This document shows positions 26,725 through 37,380 of a DNA stretch of 64,000 nucleotides, piece by piece. The notes beneath the pieces were generated by a model. It worked only from the letters and a program-made list of their open reading frames with translations, was not told where the DNA came from and did not search any database. How positions within the stretch are numbered: position 1 is the first letter of the stretch; every line of letters starts with the position of its first letter. The DNA lies in assembly GCF_002999335.1 (NCBI RefSeq), contig NW_020312038.1, positions 62,001 through 126,000 on the forward strand, given 5' to 3'. This DNA is from Cyclospora cayetanensis (taxonomy: Eukaryota > Apicomplexa > Conoidasida > Eucoccidiorida > Eimeriidae). The position numbers and the translations under genes are program-made.

Positions 26725-29341
26725 ATGTCATTCCGCTGGTTGGCCCACATTCGGCCTCCCCTCCGGAGGGTGCCTCCCGGCGGCATGCTGCTCCAGGGTG
26801 GTATCGGGCCCCTGAGCTCTTATGCCGCTATTTCCCGGCAGCAGGAGGTGATTGGTGTCGAACAGAGGAGGCCATATTCCAACACGAGTGAAGGATGGGC
26901 ATTCAAGAAGGTCCAATACACCAAGTACCGCATAGCGAAGCCGTGGACATCAGACACCCAGTTCGACGACCTCCTCCTCGCCGAGCCATCAAGGTAAGCC
27001 TGCAGAAATCAGTAGTGTGGCTTTCTATGGAGTTGTTCCGGTCTGAGGTGCATAGTAGGCTGCTGTCTGAGATCCATGGTGACTTTCACATCTGTAGAAT
27101 ACCCGCAATACGGCTGCGTTGAAGCCCTTCGTTTGCTTCCCCAAATCCGGTTCCTGCTATGCCCCCCTATCCGAAAGGCCCCCGTTCATAAATAAGTGTT
27201 TGCATGACCTGCAGCCATATGTGTCCCGCCAAAATTTTTTCTGTCTGCTTTCCTCAGAGAAGAGCTGGCAAAGTTTACAAAGGAGGCCCCACTTTTCCTT
27301 CGTTTCCTGAAGCTTATTACAGACATTGAGAACCGGCCTCGTGCCTTCATTGAGTTCGCGAAACGGTCGGCAAACTTCTTACTGTTAAATGGGAACACGC
27401 CATCAATTTACACGGAGTCACAAGTCTTGCAAGCCTACAAAGTCGTTCTGCCCTCTTTTACTGGACTCGCCTGTGTTGGACATCTAAGAGAGGCACACGT
27501 GCATTGTCTTGCTGGCTTTCAGATGCGAGAATGGACTGGTTGTTGAAAAGGATGCCTTTATAACAAAAGACGAGTTAATGAAGTGCATTTGGGAAAACGG
27601 CTTCTCGCAGAACGAGATGAATGCTTTTGAATTCGCGTTCCCCGCGGACTACAAGTTCCACTATCCTGGTTAGTCGGCTCGGGGGCTGAAAATTCGGTGC
27701 CGCCGTATAGGTGTGTCTATGAGGACTCGGTAGAAAGTGGGGCATTATTGTGTGTTCGTTTTGCTTCAGAACTGGCAGTGCTATTTGACTTACCGGAGGA
27801 GGAGTGCTATAAGTACTGCATCCGTCAGAGGGCAAAAGCGCCAGAGAAGCTAGTGGAGATCAAATATGAGAAGCCCAAGAACTTCGTAAGATGATGGCTT
27901 ACTTGCATCTTGACTACCAACAAGCAGTGGGGTCATATAACCTGATCTTATAGTGAGTAGAAGGGTGTGTCTGGTGTAACTGTGCAGCTTTCAAGCTACG
28001 GACTGTGCTTCCTTGGTGTGTGGTTCGGCTTCTCCAACCAAGTACTAAGCAATGCATGGTTCTATTCAAAGACCTTCCCTTTCGGAGCGGTCTTCTACAT
28101 GCTGGCATCCTACTTTTAGTAAGGATAATCGACCGCCCTATAAGCTTCTTACAGCAGAAGCGCCTGTGCATACTTTGGACGACTCTATAGCGAATTCAAA
28201 CGATTAGTAAAACCGCAAGGTACGTGAGAAGTCCTTTTTTGCGTCTCTGCGCTTGCAGTCGGAATATTCGCGAATATCTGTGGAAGGAGGAGAAGGCGCT
28301 TGTACAGGGAGCCAAAGAACGCAAAGATGCAGGCGAAGAGTTGGTATACCGACAGATGAAGAAGTACGCAAGTGACGCCCGTTGCCTTGACTACCTTTCT
28401 GCTTTCAAAGGTGAGGTCCAGCAACAGCTGGCTGAATATCACGCGGCTGTGCTAGAGCAAATGAGGCAACGAATGGTCGAACGGATGACGAACAAGCTGA
28501 TGGCGATTCAGCAGGCAGAAAAAGCGATTGAGGGATCTCTTCAAGAGGTTATTGTGCGAGAGATAGTTTATTCGTTCCAAAGGCAATTCGCGAAGGATCC
28601 GAAGCTGCAGGAGGCAGCTCTCAAAGCTGCAATTCAGAGCATTGCGGGCAATGCGACTTCAATGGTAAGTACAGAGCCTCAGGTTGCAAAATGCGTATAC
28701 TGCATATGGCCCAACACTTTCAGCATGTGAATAGCGGTGAATGTGTAATTTTGATTCAGGATCCGGTAGGGGCTCATTTTATCGCATCTCTGAAAGAGTT
28801 GGAAAATGCGGATTTGGCAAAGACTACACCAAAGGAAGATGGGACTGTACTCGAACGAGTGACTGCCGTTTTCCAACGTCGGGAACAAGAGTTCCTCGAG
28901 TCATTTACGGTCAGGTGAGAATTGCCTGGCTGCAATTATCGTGTAGTGGTTTTGCCTGCCGTCTGTTCAAGCGTACGATGGTGAATCCTGTTTCTGGTTT
29001 CTTTTTCCTTTCAGCCCTGCAGAAGCGAATGAAGTTAAACAAATAGTGCAAAAGTGCAAGAATGGTGACGAGTATGATTTTTCTAAGCTCTCTGAGGAGG
29101 AAGCAACAAGACTAGATGCCCTCCAAGATATGATTCTTAATCGGTAAGCTTTTACAGGCAAAGCAATCCATTACACTCATCAAGCAGAGAACTGTTCATC
29201 GTTATAAGGCCACGATTACTGCTCTATTGTCGCAGCGTTGGATATGCAACTGTGACGGAAGCGGATATCAAGCCTCTTGAGGCTGTGGGTGCATCCGGTG
29301 TCCCCCTTGTCGAGCACGTTAACAACCAGGTGAGCCAATGA
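26725..29341 (+). CDS. Probable mitochondrial ATP synthase peripheral-stalk subunit b-like protein (apicomplexan type)
   Basis: Exons: 26725-26993, 27258-27441, 27530 (or 27523)-27668, 27770-27885, 27988-28118, 28259-28664, 28760-28914, 29015-29143 and 29236-29341, about 545 residues, ending TGA. The N terminus (MSFRWLAHIRPPLRRV) is a typical mitochondrial presequence. A central hydrophobic stretch (LCFLGVWFGFSNQVLSNAWF, then GAVFYMLASY) would span the inner membrane. A long charged helix follows (EYLWKEEKALVQGAKERKDA onward to about residue 400), with EVQQQLAEYHAAVLEQMRQR. A single membrane anchor followed by a long matrix coiled coil is the architecture of subunit b. The divergent, extended subunit b of apicomplexan ATP synthases is established knowledge. 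Assignment of this gene to it rests on architecture and length, not on a conserved motif. Phases agree throughout; the only ambiguous site is the 27523/27530 acceptor, of which 27530 keeps the frame. Confidence 0.68.
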
Positions 29342-30666
29342 TTCATGCACCAATATGGAGCCGTAGCATGGACACAGGAGCTGTCCGCTGTTTAATATAT
29401 AGTGCGTTATTTACTTTCTAGCGTGATGTGCGATTATCATATTGCTAATGTTTGCCAAAACGTGACTTTTAGGAGCTCCCTTCTAATACCATTCGAAGCG
29501 GTATATACCGGGGGCACATTAGCAAGTTAGGCATAGGGCGGAGATTTAGTGTTTGATCGTATATAAGCTTGTTGGGCTAGCCTTTAGCCCCCAAATTAGA
29601 ACAAAACTCGACGCGGACAGTAGCCCGCTTATCCCAAGCAAAGGCGATAAGGGAAAGCGCATAGGCTGTGCTGTGTCCCTTCAGCTAGCACTAGCGAAGG
29701 CGAAGATCCGAGCTGCTCGTTTGACATCGTTTGCAAGGTCGTTCGCTTGAGCGTGGATTCATGTTCAAGCTACACCTGACATCACCAGCAAGTGGCAGCC
29801 ACTGGCCACCCCAGGGCTAATGCCAGCTATGGCAACGGCTGCAGCGTCAGTCTGTTTGAACAGGGCTGAGCTCTCATTATTCTTTGCTGAGATAACGGGA
29901 TGAGCACCACGGGCAGCTTTGCTTAGTGTATTTGCGTTCGGTCCCGAATTTAAGGTTGCTTTTTACTTCTGCAAGATGAGGAAGCCACTAGTAGTAGCAT
30001 GGGAACTAGTTACCCAGAGTGTTAATGCTTGCACAGGAAGGCCACCAGTCCACTATGCGTGAAACTGCTGAATAGTAATCGAGAATGCAGGACAAACAGC
30101 TGCTAATCGGCACACATGTCATTTATAACGAATCTTGTCATTCAAAATAGTGTGCGGATGTGAGGTGATCGATTCCCTTTTCCGATTAGTTGAGGTGTCT
30201 TGACACCTACCACGGCCTTACAAACTGTGCAGTCACAAAGTGCAACTCACCAAGCTCCACGAATCCGAACTTTTGCTTCCATACAGGGTCAAGATAGAAT
30301 TATCTACGATTAAGGCACAACATTCCTCACTGGCGGGGCACATAAATGAGGGGGACCGCCATAAGAACCGCCTTAGGAGGCCGGGAGGAGGTCCAAGCGG
30401 TGGGTTGCATGAAAGCTTCTCCGGAACACAACATGTAATTCACGCCATTTTTCAGGCCGCAGGCACAGGGTAGGGCATGCAGGACACGTGGAATTCCATT
30501 GTGATTCATTTTCGTGGATACTTCGGCCTACAGGGAGACAAATGATAGTGTCCTTCCGCAACTCGCACGATCGGGATTCTGGAAAAAGCTGTCCTTTACA
30601 CATTTTATCATGTATGCCAAATATCTTATTTGAGGCTCAATTTGTCTCGAACCATTAATTTTTTAG
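29342..30666. other. Gap before the BT1 transporter; probably contains its first exon(s)
   Basis: The first clear transporter exon (30667) needs two bases carried from an upstream exon, so at least one 5' exon should lie here. A possible start is the ATG at 30347, which begins a short Arg-rich frame. I cannot confirm it. No other gene is visible. Confidence 0.4.
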
Positions 30667-32528
30667 ATATCTCGTCGGCTTCTCCGAAGGCCTGACGCAT
30701 CTCGCGGCATTGGCAATCTACTATATGCTGAAGGATGACCTAGGTAGCGGAATACTAATAAAAAAGCCTCTTTGGTTACGTGATCTGTCTCATAGGCCTA
30801 AGCCCTGCGGAAGTATCAGCCCTGTTTATTGCTCCGGCTCTCCCTTGGGTTTTCAAGTCCGCAAATTGGCGTGCCACTGTAGCCGCAGCTGATAACATGT
30901 TTTACATTGCAGGCCAATATTTGCATTTGTTTCGGACTCATACCCTATCAATGGCTCTCGTAGAAAGCCCTATATGGTTGGATTCAGCTTGCTGGAAGGA
31001 ATGGGGTTCGTCATGATGGGAACGTTCCCCACTCATGTGAGTTGCATTGGCAATTGTTTCTTCGGGGAATTAGACGATGCTTCCATTCTTTACAGATCTT
31101 GACCGCACTAATGGCCCTTTTCTTAATATCAGTAAGCATTTAAAACAGGTGTGCACAAATTTGTATAGGGAAGAATTTGTTTTGCAGGTCTCCGCAGCTT
31201 TCTGTTCAGCAGTGGCCGAAGCCTTAGTCGTAGAAACTACGGCTGGGCAGACAATGGACCAGGCAAGAACGCCACTACCGCAGCCAATACTCAACCTTTT
31301 GGATGCGTGTGTCCAGAGTGCAGAAAACGTGTCTGACTTCATCACAGCGAAAGCGCTTGGAAGTCTCATTGTCGCGTACTTGTCCGGCTACTTGCTTGAG
31401 CGGACATCTAAGCAAAGTAAGTTATATGGTGTTGAAGCATGAGAGAGGAGGCATCTCGCTGTGGCTACTTAGGTATTTTCTTGGCAACGGCTGTTTTCCC
31501 GTTGTCCATCTCCTTTATCACCTTATTCATGGACGACATCAGCGAATCTACAACTTATGATATTAGGAGCCAGTTGCGTATGCTCATGCGATTCCTCAAG
31601 CAATGTAAGCAACTCTGGCTACTGTCTGCCCTATGAAAGCCACTAATTGCCTTCAAGCCGTCATTTGGGGACCCGCACTGTACATTTTTGCCTATATGGC
31701 GGGGCCGGACTATGACGATGCTCTCTTTTTCTACTTCACGAACAAGCTCGGCTTCTCCCCTACTTTCATGGGAACCCTGAGGTGAGGTTTCGACTTGCTT
31801 GTGCATTCTTTTCTGTGAGTAAATCTTCGCCCCTAGGTTCACCTACGGCATTGCTGCGCTGGTTGGGGTTGTCCTCTATCGTTTTTTTTTCAAAAACTCC
31901 GGTTTCCGGAAAACCCTTCTGGCAACAATTCTAGTAGCCGTGCCTATCTACGTTTCACCCAGTATGGATTCTTACACGCGTCCTTGCTCATATATTCCTG
32001 CTCATTGCGATACCAGTCCTTCTTACAACAGGAGCCAACAGAACCATGGGCATTAGTAACAAGGCGTTCGTTCTCAGTGGAGGCTTCCTCATTGAAGCTG
32101 TGAGCAGGCTTCACATAAAAGTATCCTCTCAAATTCCACTGTAACCGCTGCTCCCGGGCAGACTGCAGAGATCCAATTGCTTCCTCTTCTTGTCCTTACT
32201 GCTTCGATCTGCCCGCCTGGTGTGATTGATGCTTATTAAAGAAGATTTTCCACATGCAAAACACCATAAATCTACACAGGTCTCGAGGGCAGTGTCTATG
32301 CGGTGATGATGTCGGTTAGGAACACTGGAGCCATGGTGTCCCGAGGAATCAGCGCCCTCCTGACGTACACAGCCGGTATCACTTCAACAAACTTCACACA
32401 TCTAACTGGATACATCGTGCTTTGTGGTGCAAGCCTGTAAGCATCTACTAAGTACTCGCATCATGTCAGCTACATCTTCGACTACCTTACGCAGCCTCAT
32501 CCCTCTTATATTTTTGGAATATGTGTAA
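30667..32528 (+). CDS. BT1-family (folate/biopterin) membrane transporter, 5' end not resolved
   Basis: Twelve-helix transporter of the BT1 family within the major facilitator superfamily. Members carry folates or pteridines across membranes; the substrate here is unknown. Exons: 30667-30743, 30796-30856, 30913-31036, 31096-31131, 31188-31416, 31473-31604, 31658-31781, 31837-31961, 32017-32099, 32171-32219, 32280-32436 and 32495 onward. All are phase-consistent, with introns mostly 50-70 nt. Family features: GFSEGLTHLAALAIYYMLKD in helix 1, LPWVFKPIFAFVSDSYPING after it, then TGANRTMGISNKAF and CPPGLEGSVYAVMMSVRNTG. The frame ends with TAA at 32526-32528 after LIPLIFLEYV. Splicing at the GTAAGT overlapping that stop would instead extend the protein into 32588-32921. 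The initiator exon is missing from this model. Confidence 0.85.
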
Positions 32529-32792
32529 GTTTATTCATATTCCTCGAAACCTAGCACAACTAGATGCGCATTTTCTTGTAGGCCCGATGGTATGCCCATT
32601 CACGCGAGACGCCAATCTGCGTTTGCGTCACGAAATTTGTTTCGCAGACGCGGAAGTGGAAAGAGTGAAGCAGTATCACGACTCGCTCTACGCCAAGATT
32701 CGCCAGCAAACCGCATAAGAATGCTGACACCCCGCTTGGGACCTTTGTATTGGGTGCCTCTTGCATGCACGGCTCTGTACACTATTCCTCTA

Positions 32793-35700
32793 TTAAAGTG
32801 CACTTTCGATGGCGTTATGCATCTTTGTATCCCGGTCGGCTCTCTTGCGAACCTGATTGTACACGCAACAACGCGATGTATCATAATTAAGAGAACGCGG
32901 CAGCAACACACATCTAGGTGACGGAGTCATTATACATACCTTATAGATGCGAACAACCCAGTTTTCGGTGGTATAGACCTCCTCGAAATGCTTTAGTCGT
33001 ATAGCAGTGCTATCGATTTGAACTTTCCTCGCAAAATCAAAGCCTTTCGTAGCTTGAGAGAAACGGTGATAACTCAGCTTGTACATCAGGCTTCTCTTGA
33101 GACTACTTGGGGCTTCACTGCCTACAGTGAACTGAAACACAAAGCAGAGATTGAAAGGTCGTCAAAATTTACCGGACCATCTTTGAACGTAAGATGCGTT
33201 CGTTCGCAGCAGTGAGTAGTTCTATTTGGCTTATTTTGCTTTACCTGCCCTCGAGGACCCAGAAAGTTCGACTGCTGGATCCTCGGGAATACACCAGAAG
33301 CAATGCGGACCATCCAAAGTAGTTTATTGAGGTCATCGCTCGCAAAACGCGCCAATCCGCCGAAAACCACCTGTGCACAAGAATTCGTGGCGTGTGCATA
33401 CATGAAAATTATCAGGCACAGTACAGTGGTTTTGTGAGCACGCTGGAGCAGCGCTGTTGCGGCTACTCACGAAAATATAGTCCACATCCAAGTCCTGGGC
33501 AATATTGTACGCTTCAGATTCCTCCGACGCGAATGCCTAAACAATTGAAAGACATAATTTACACCATGTACACCAATCAGGCATGGCACCTGCATTTTTG
33601 CACATGGCCGTGAAGAAAACTAAACAAAGACTTAAGGATGCTTACAAGTCCGACGGTTGCAATGTGGGTGCTGTTCCATGTGTTATTGTCCACAAGAACT
33701 GTCCGATTGCCAACTTCCGACAATTGATATCCGTAGTCCCACCTTCAGACATAAGAGGCACAAACTCTGTGCTTCCAACATGACATGCCACAGTCGAAGG
33801 GAAAATTTAGCGGGGATGTGGCTGCCGAGTACACACCAAGACATAATTTTTGCTTTGGGGTGGGTGTTTTGACGAAACCAGTGGTAAGCTTCATGGAAAT
33901 CATCGGGCTTTGGCATGTTGGTACGGCCGATTGGCCCTCCTGTGTAAAAGAGAACAAGAGCACCGCACAGTATTTCTCTGAACTGTAGTCTTATGTGAAG
34001 CAGATGGGCTTACGAACACATGCAATCCTGCACACGTGCATTCACGTAAGATAGCACGATACTTCAAAGCCATTCGACATTGATTCCATTGGTATTCCAT
34101 GCAACAGCCTGCGGTTTAGCCTCCTCCTGCAGTGACTGCCTCTGTTAGCGGGACTAACCGAGAAAAATACTTCGGTTGGAATAAATAGTAGAAGATAACC
34201 ACGTACAGTGGATCACATACTGAAAGACGAATCCGCAGCACATCAACTACGGCATGTGAGTGCGCAGTCAGCAGCCTCATAGATTCGTACGAGGCAAAAA
34301 GTGGGGAGTTTCGGAGCTAGACGCTTACCATAACACAAAGCCAAAAGAATATTACTAATGCGGGGATAGACAGGGTAAGTGGAATTTTAAGGCCAGTCGG
34401 TTTCTTGTTTTGTATTATGGGCTGCGGAAAACAGTAGATGCACCACCTAAACGACGCAAAGAGTTGAACTTGGGCCTTGGCGCACTGCACTTTCGATTTC
34501 GATGTACACGCTTAGACACTTCAACAGGAACTAACCGACGTAGAGGGTTGCAAAGACCCTGCGCAGCATCCCTGACGAGAGTGAACGAGAATTCGAGTCA
34601 CAAGAAGAGACGCTCCGAACCCGGCAAGCATGGAAGCAGCCGGAGAGAGGACCAGCATCAATCTGACCATGACAGCTGCGCAGATCGCAAGCATTTCCTC
34701 CTGGAAGGTAAATCTGCCATGCAGCTAAACTAACGGAGTTGGAAGCGGGATCGGATATGTGGTCACACAGCGACCAGGTCTCTTGCCTCTCACCAGAAAA
34801 GTAGCATGCAAGGACGCCATACAGCCCGATGAAGAATGATCCTCCTCCCCTTTGCAGCGCAATAATGAGACCCAATGGGGCAAGAAAGATGTTCATATGG
34901 AGGTCGAGGAAATAAGACGCCCACGTTGTCGGCTGATGCTCCGACACGGAAGCTATTATCGGAACATATTTGGTTGCATAGGTTGGATCCAGCAAGGTTA
35001 GGGATCTCGATGACCAAGCAGTTTTGCCCTGTGCATCACAAGAGCGAAGGGGTGAGAGGGCTATCTAGTGCAGCACATCCACTGCATGAAAAGTGCAATC
35101 TGCATACTAGGTAGACTCTATCTAAAGAGCGGCGGCCATTCAGAAGGCGTACCGTTAGTGCCAGTGCACCCACGGCAATGACCAGCAACGCCGCAGTCAA
35201 GCCCGCAACCCATTTTCGGAGATCCTTTACTGCAGTTGCTGGAATTAATCTCGACGCAAATTGAGATACCCCAAGCGCAACGACGAACAGAAAGACTCCG
35301 TGGCTTGCCATATGCTCTGAGCTCCAGAGAGCGGTGAAGTTCAGAAAGGGCACATTGATGCACAGGGCAGTCATAGTAATATAGAAGACAATGTAGGCGA
35401 CGTGGTGCCTGGGCGTCGCTGACCCAAGCACCGTGAGCGCGACCATATGGACGGCGATCGCATTGAGCAGAAAAACATAGCCTCCCCAAGCCGTTGCCAT
35501 ATATGCTGATGGAATAGCCGTCAAGAATGCTGAAAACATGGATCCGCTTTTGATGGCTCGAGTCCACTGGTAAAATCCAGATAGCATGGCGAATATTGCA
35601 ACGCATTCGTTGTCGTAGGACCCCACCAGCGAGGTCTTCACATAGGCAGGGGATATCCCGGCAAATAACGCGGCGAATAAGCCAGCACTGCGCGATCCAC

Positions 35701-36582
35701 TGGCGTGCTTGGCGAAGCAGTGTGCAATCAGCGCATTCAAACAGGAAAATGCCGGTGGGAGAAACGAGGAAACGGTAGACACGCGAACAACTACTCCTAA
35801 TAGCCGCAGCACGCGGTAAAATACGTAGGAAGTTGTCATTAGGCCCGGGAAAAGCGTTTGACCCACTGGACGGCCAAGCGGATACCAGCTCGCTGAGAAG
35901 CATAAAACAAGGCGCATCTCTGCCTATCGATCAAAGTTTTTGGTTCGCAGATGCCTGCTGAAGCCTTCAGCCGGCGTGCAGTTTGTTGGGCAGGCCATGT
36001 TTACCGTTAACCCGGTATTTTTGCGTCGCGCCTTCTGCAGGTATTGAAAGGGGAATAGTGGAATACTCACAGTCATCATACCAATTCCAGAACTCTGTGA
36101 AACCCTCTTTGGCAAGGTACTTTGTGGCTCTGTGGTTGAAATACGGGTCAAAATCGTAAACGGTTGATTCGCCACGTATGGCGGGGAAAAGGCGGATAAA
36201 AAGGCACATGAGAACGATTTGAAACAGGCAGATAACCTCGAGAGTCGTACTCCATCGCTTCCCAGCCATTCGAACCTAAATTCAAGAATAATGCGCCCTT
36301 AGTGAACTGCGTGAAAAATGCATATATTAGGCGTGTGGCAGCAGTTCTTAGTGAGAAGGGCACCAGAGTTCAATATGCTGAAGTTCCGAACAACCGATGA
36401 GCCTGTAGCAGGATGTGCTCGTATACAAATCCAGGCTCAAACAGCACGCAATCGGGATTTACCTTGCTGACTGCAGAGCTGAGGAAAAGACGGCGCAGAA
36501 TATATTCCAGAGACATGCCTCCTGTGGGCAGGCTCGCTGCTTGGAAAGCAGTTTGCGAGTCTGCGGAGCCCGTCGCCATCAT
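32793..36582 (-). CDS. STT3: STT3, catalytic subunit of oligosaccharyltransferase
   Basis: Transfers the lipid-linked oligosaccharide to Asn in N-glycosylation sequons, in the ER membrane. Diagnostic motifs: [16 protein letters not shown] in the first lumenal loop, [26 protein letters not shown], the catalytic-region WWDYG formed across an intron (MSW then WDYGYQL), [11 protein letters not shown], and [21 protein letters not shown] near the C terminus. Exon 1 (36582-36463) encodes 40 extra residues and splices in phase at 36275, so the methionine at 36269 (MAGKRW) is internal. Other exons resolved: 36275-36071, 35892 to about 35108, 35028-34794, and one starting at 34675. The exons between 34.5 and 33.0 kb are placed by motif. 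The protein reaches ENWVVRIYK near 32940. The frame then runs on to a stop at 32793, unless a last intron intervenes. Multi-pass membrane protein; neighbour of divergent TRAPPC11. Confidence 0.93.
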
Positions 36583-37380
36583 CAGGAGAAGCGTGGAAAC
36601 CTGCGCGGTGCGTTTTCACTGTGTTTCATGCACAGACACAGGAGTGGTTGCTGGTTCGGGCATGAAGCAAACACATACTGCAGCAAATGCGCATGCCACA
36701 ACTTGCGAAGAGCCAAATCGTCGGTTCTATGGTGACTCGTAAATCCAGCTTGGATCGTGTGTGCCTTCTCAGTAGACCTGCGAATATCTCGTTAGCAGCG
36801 CCGCGATGGAATGGCGCGCTGGGGGGCCTGAAGCGAGAGCAGGTCGGGAGGTTTTACGGCCAGCAGTCCAGATGTTGCTGCATGATCGCACGTACCGGGT
36901 GTTCTGCAGTAGTCGGCGCCGAGACACGAAGCTGCGTGAACATCTCTGCAGGAGATGATGCCCAGCGCTGCCGAGATTGAATTTGTGGGTCACGTCGCAC
37001 TCATGCCCGTTCAGGTGCTCCCCCTTCTATAAAGGGCGGGATGAATAAAACGCATCAAAAAAGCCAACAGTTTTCACCGCTTCGGCTTGCAGCCTCCAGG
37101 GTGTCGGTGGTAACGGGGATGGGCAGCCAGATGGTCCACGTACTATTGGGGTGGGCCCCCCACGGGCCCGCCGTATCGAATGTGCGCTGCCCACTGATTG
37201 CTAGCCGTTCACAAGGGAGGATTTATCGATGCAAAATCGCAGTCTCTCTATGTGCTTTTGCGCTTTATGTCGCATTCTTTGCCCCCTCTGCGCGGGAGGG
37301 GAGGGTGCGACGACATAGCATAGCCTACTCCCCGTAGATCATTAAGCTCTGCCCTTCAGTGTGCAGTCTCTTTCTTTCTA
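36583..37380. promoter_or_regulatory. Presumed shared promoter region of STT3 (-) and TRAPPC11 (+)
   Basis: About 800 bp between two divergent genes. Open frames here are short. The role is inferred from the layout alone. The TRAPPC11 start is not certain, so part of this stretch may be 5' exon. Confidence 0.3.

Noticed and set aside
31934..32058. Pseudogene-type frameshift in the BT1 transporter
   Set aside because: A canonical 55-nt intron (31962-32016) explains the frame change and restores family spacing.
36370..36582. Separate small gene encoding a 70-aa protein upstream of STT3
   Set aside because: Its first 120 nt end in a donor that joins in phase to STT3 exon 2, so it is better read as the first STT3 exon.
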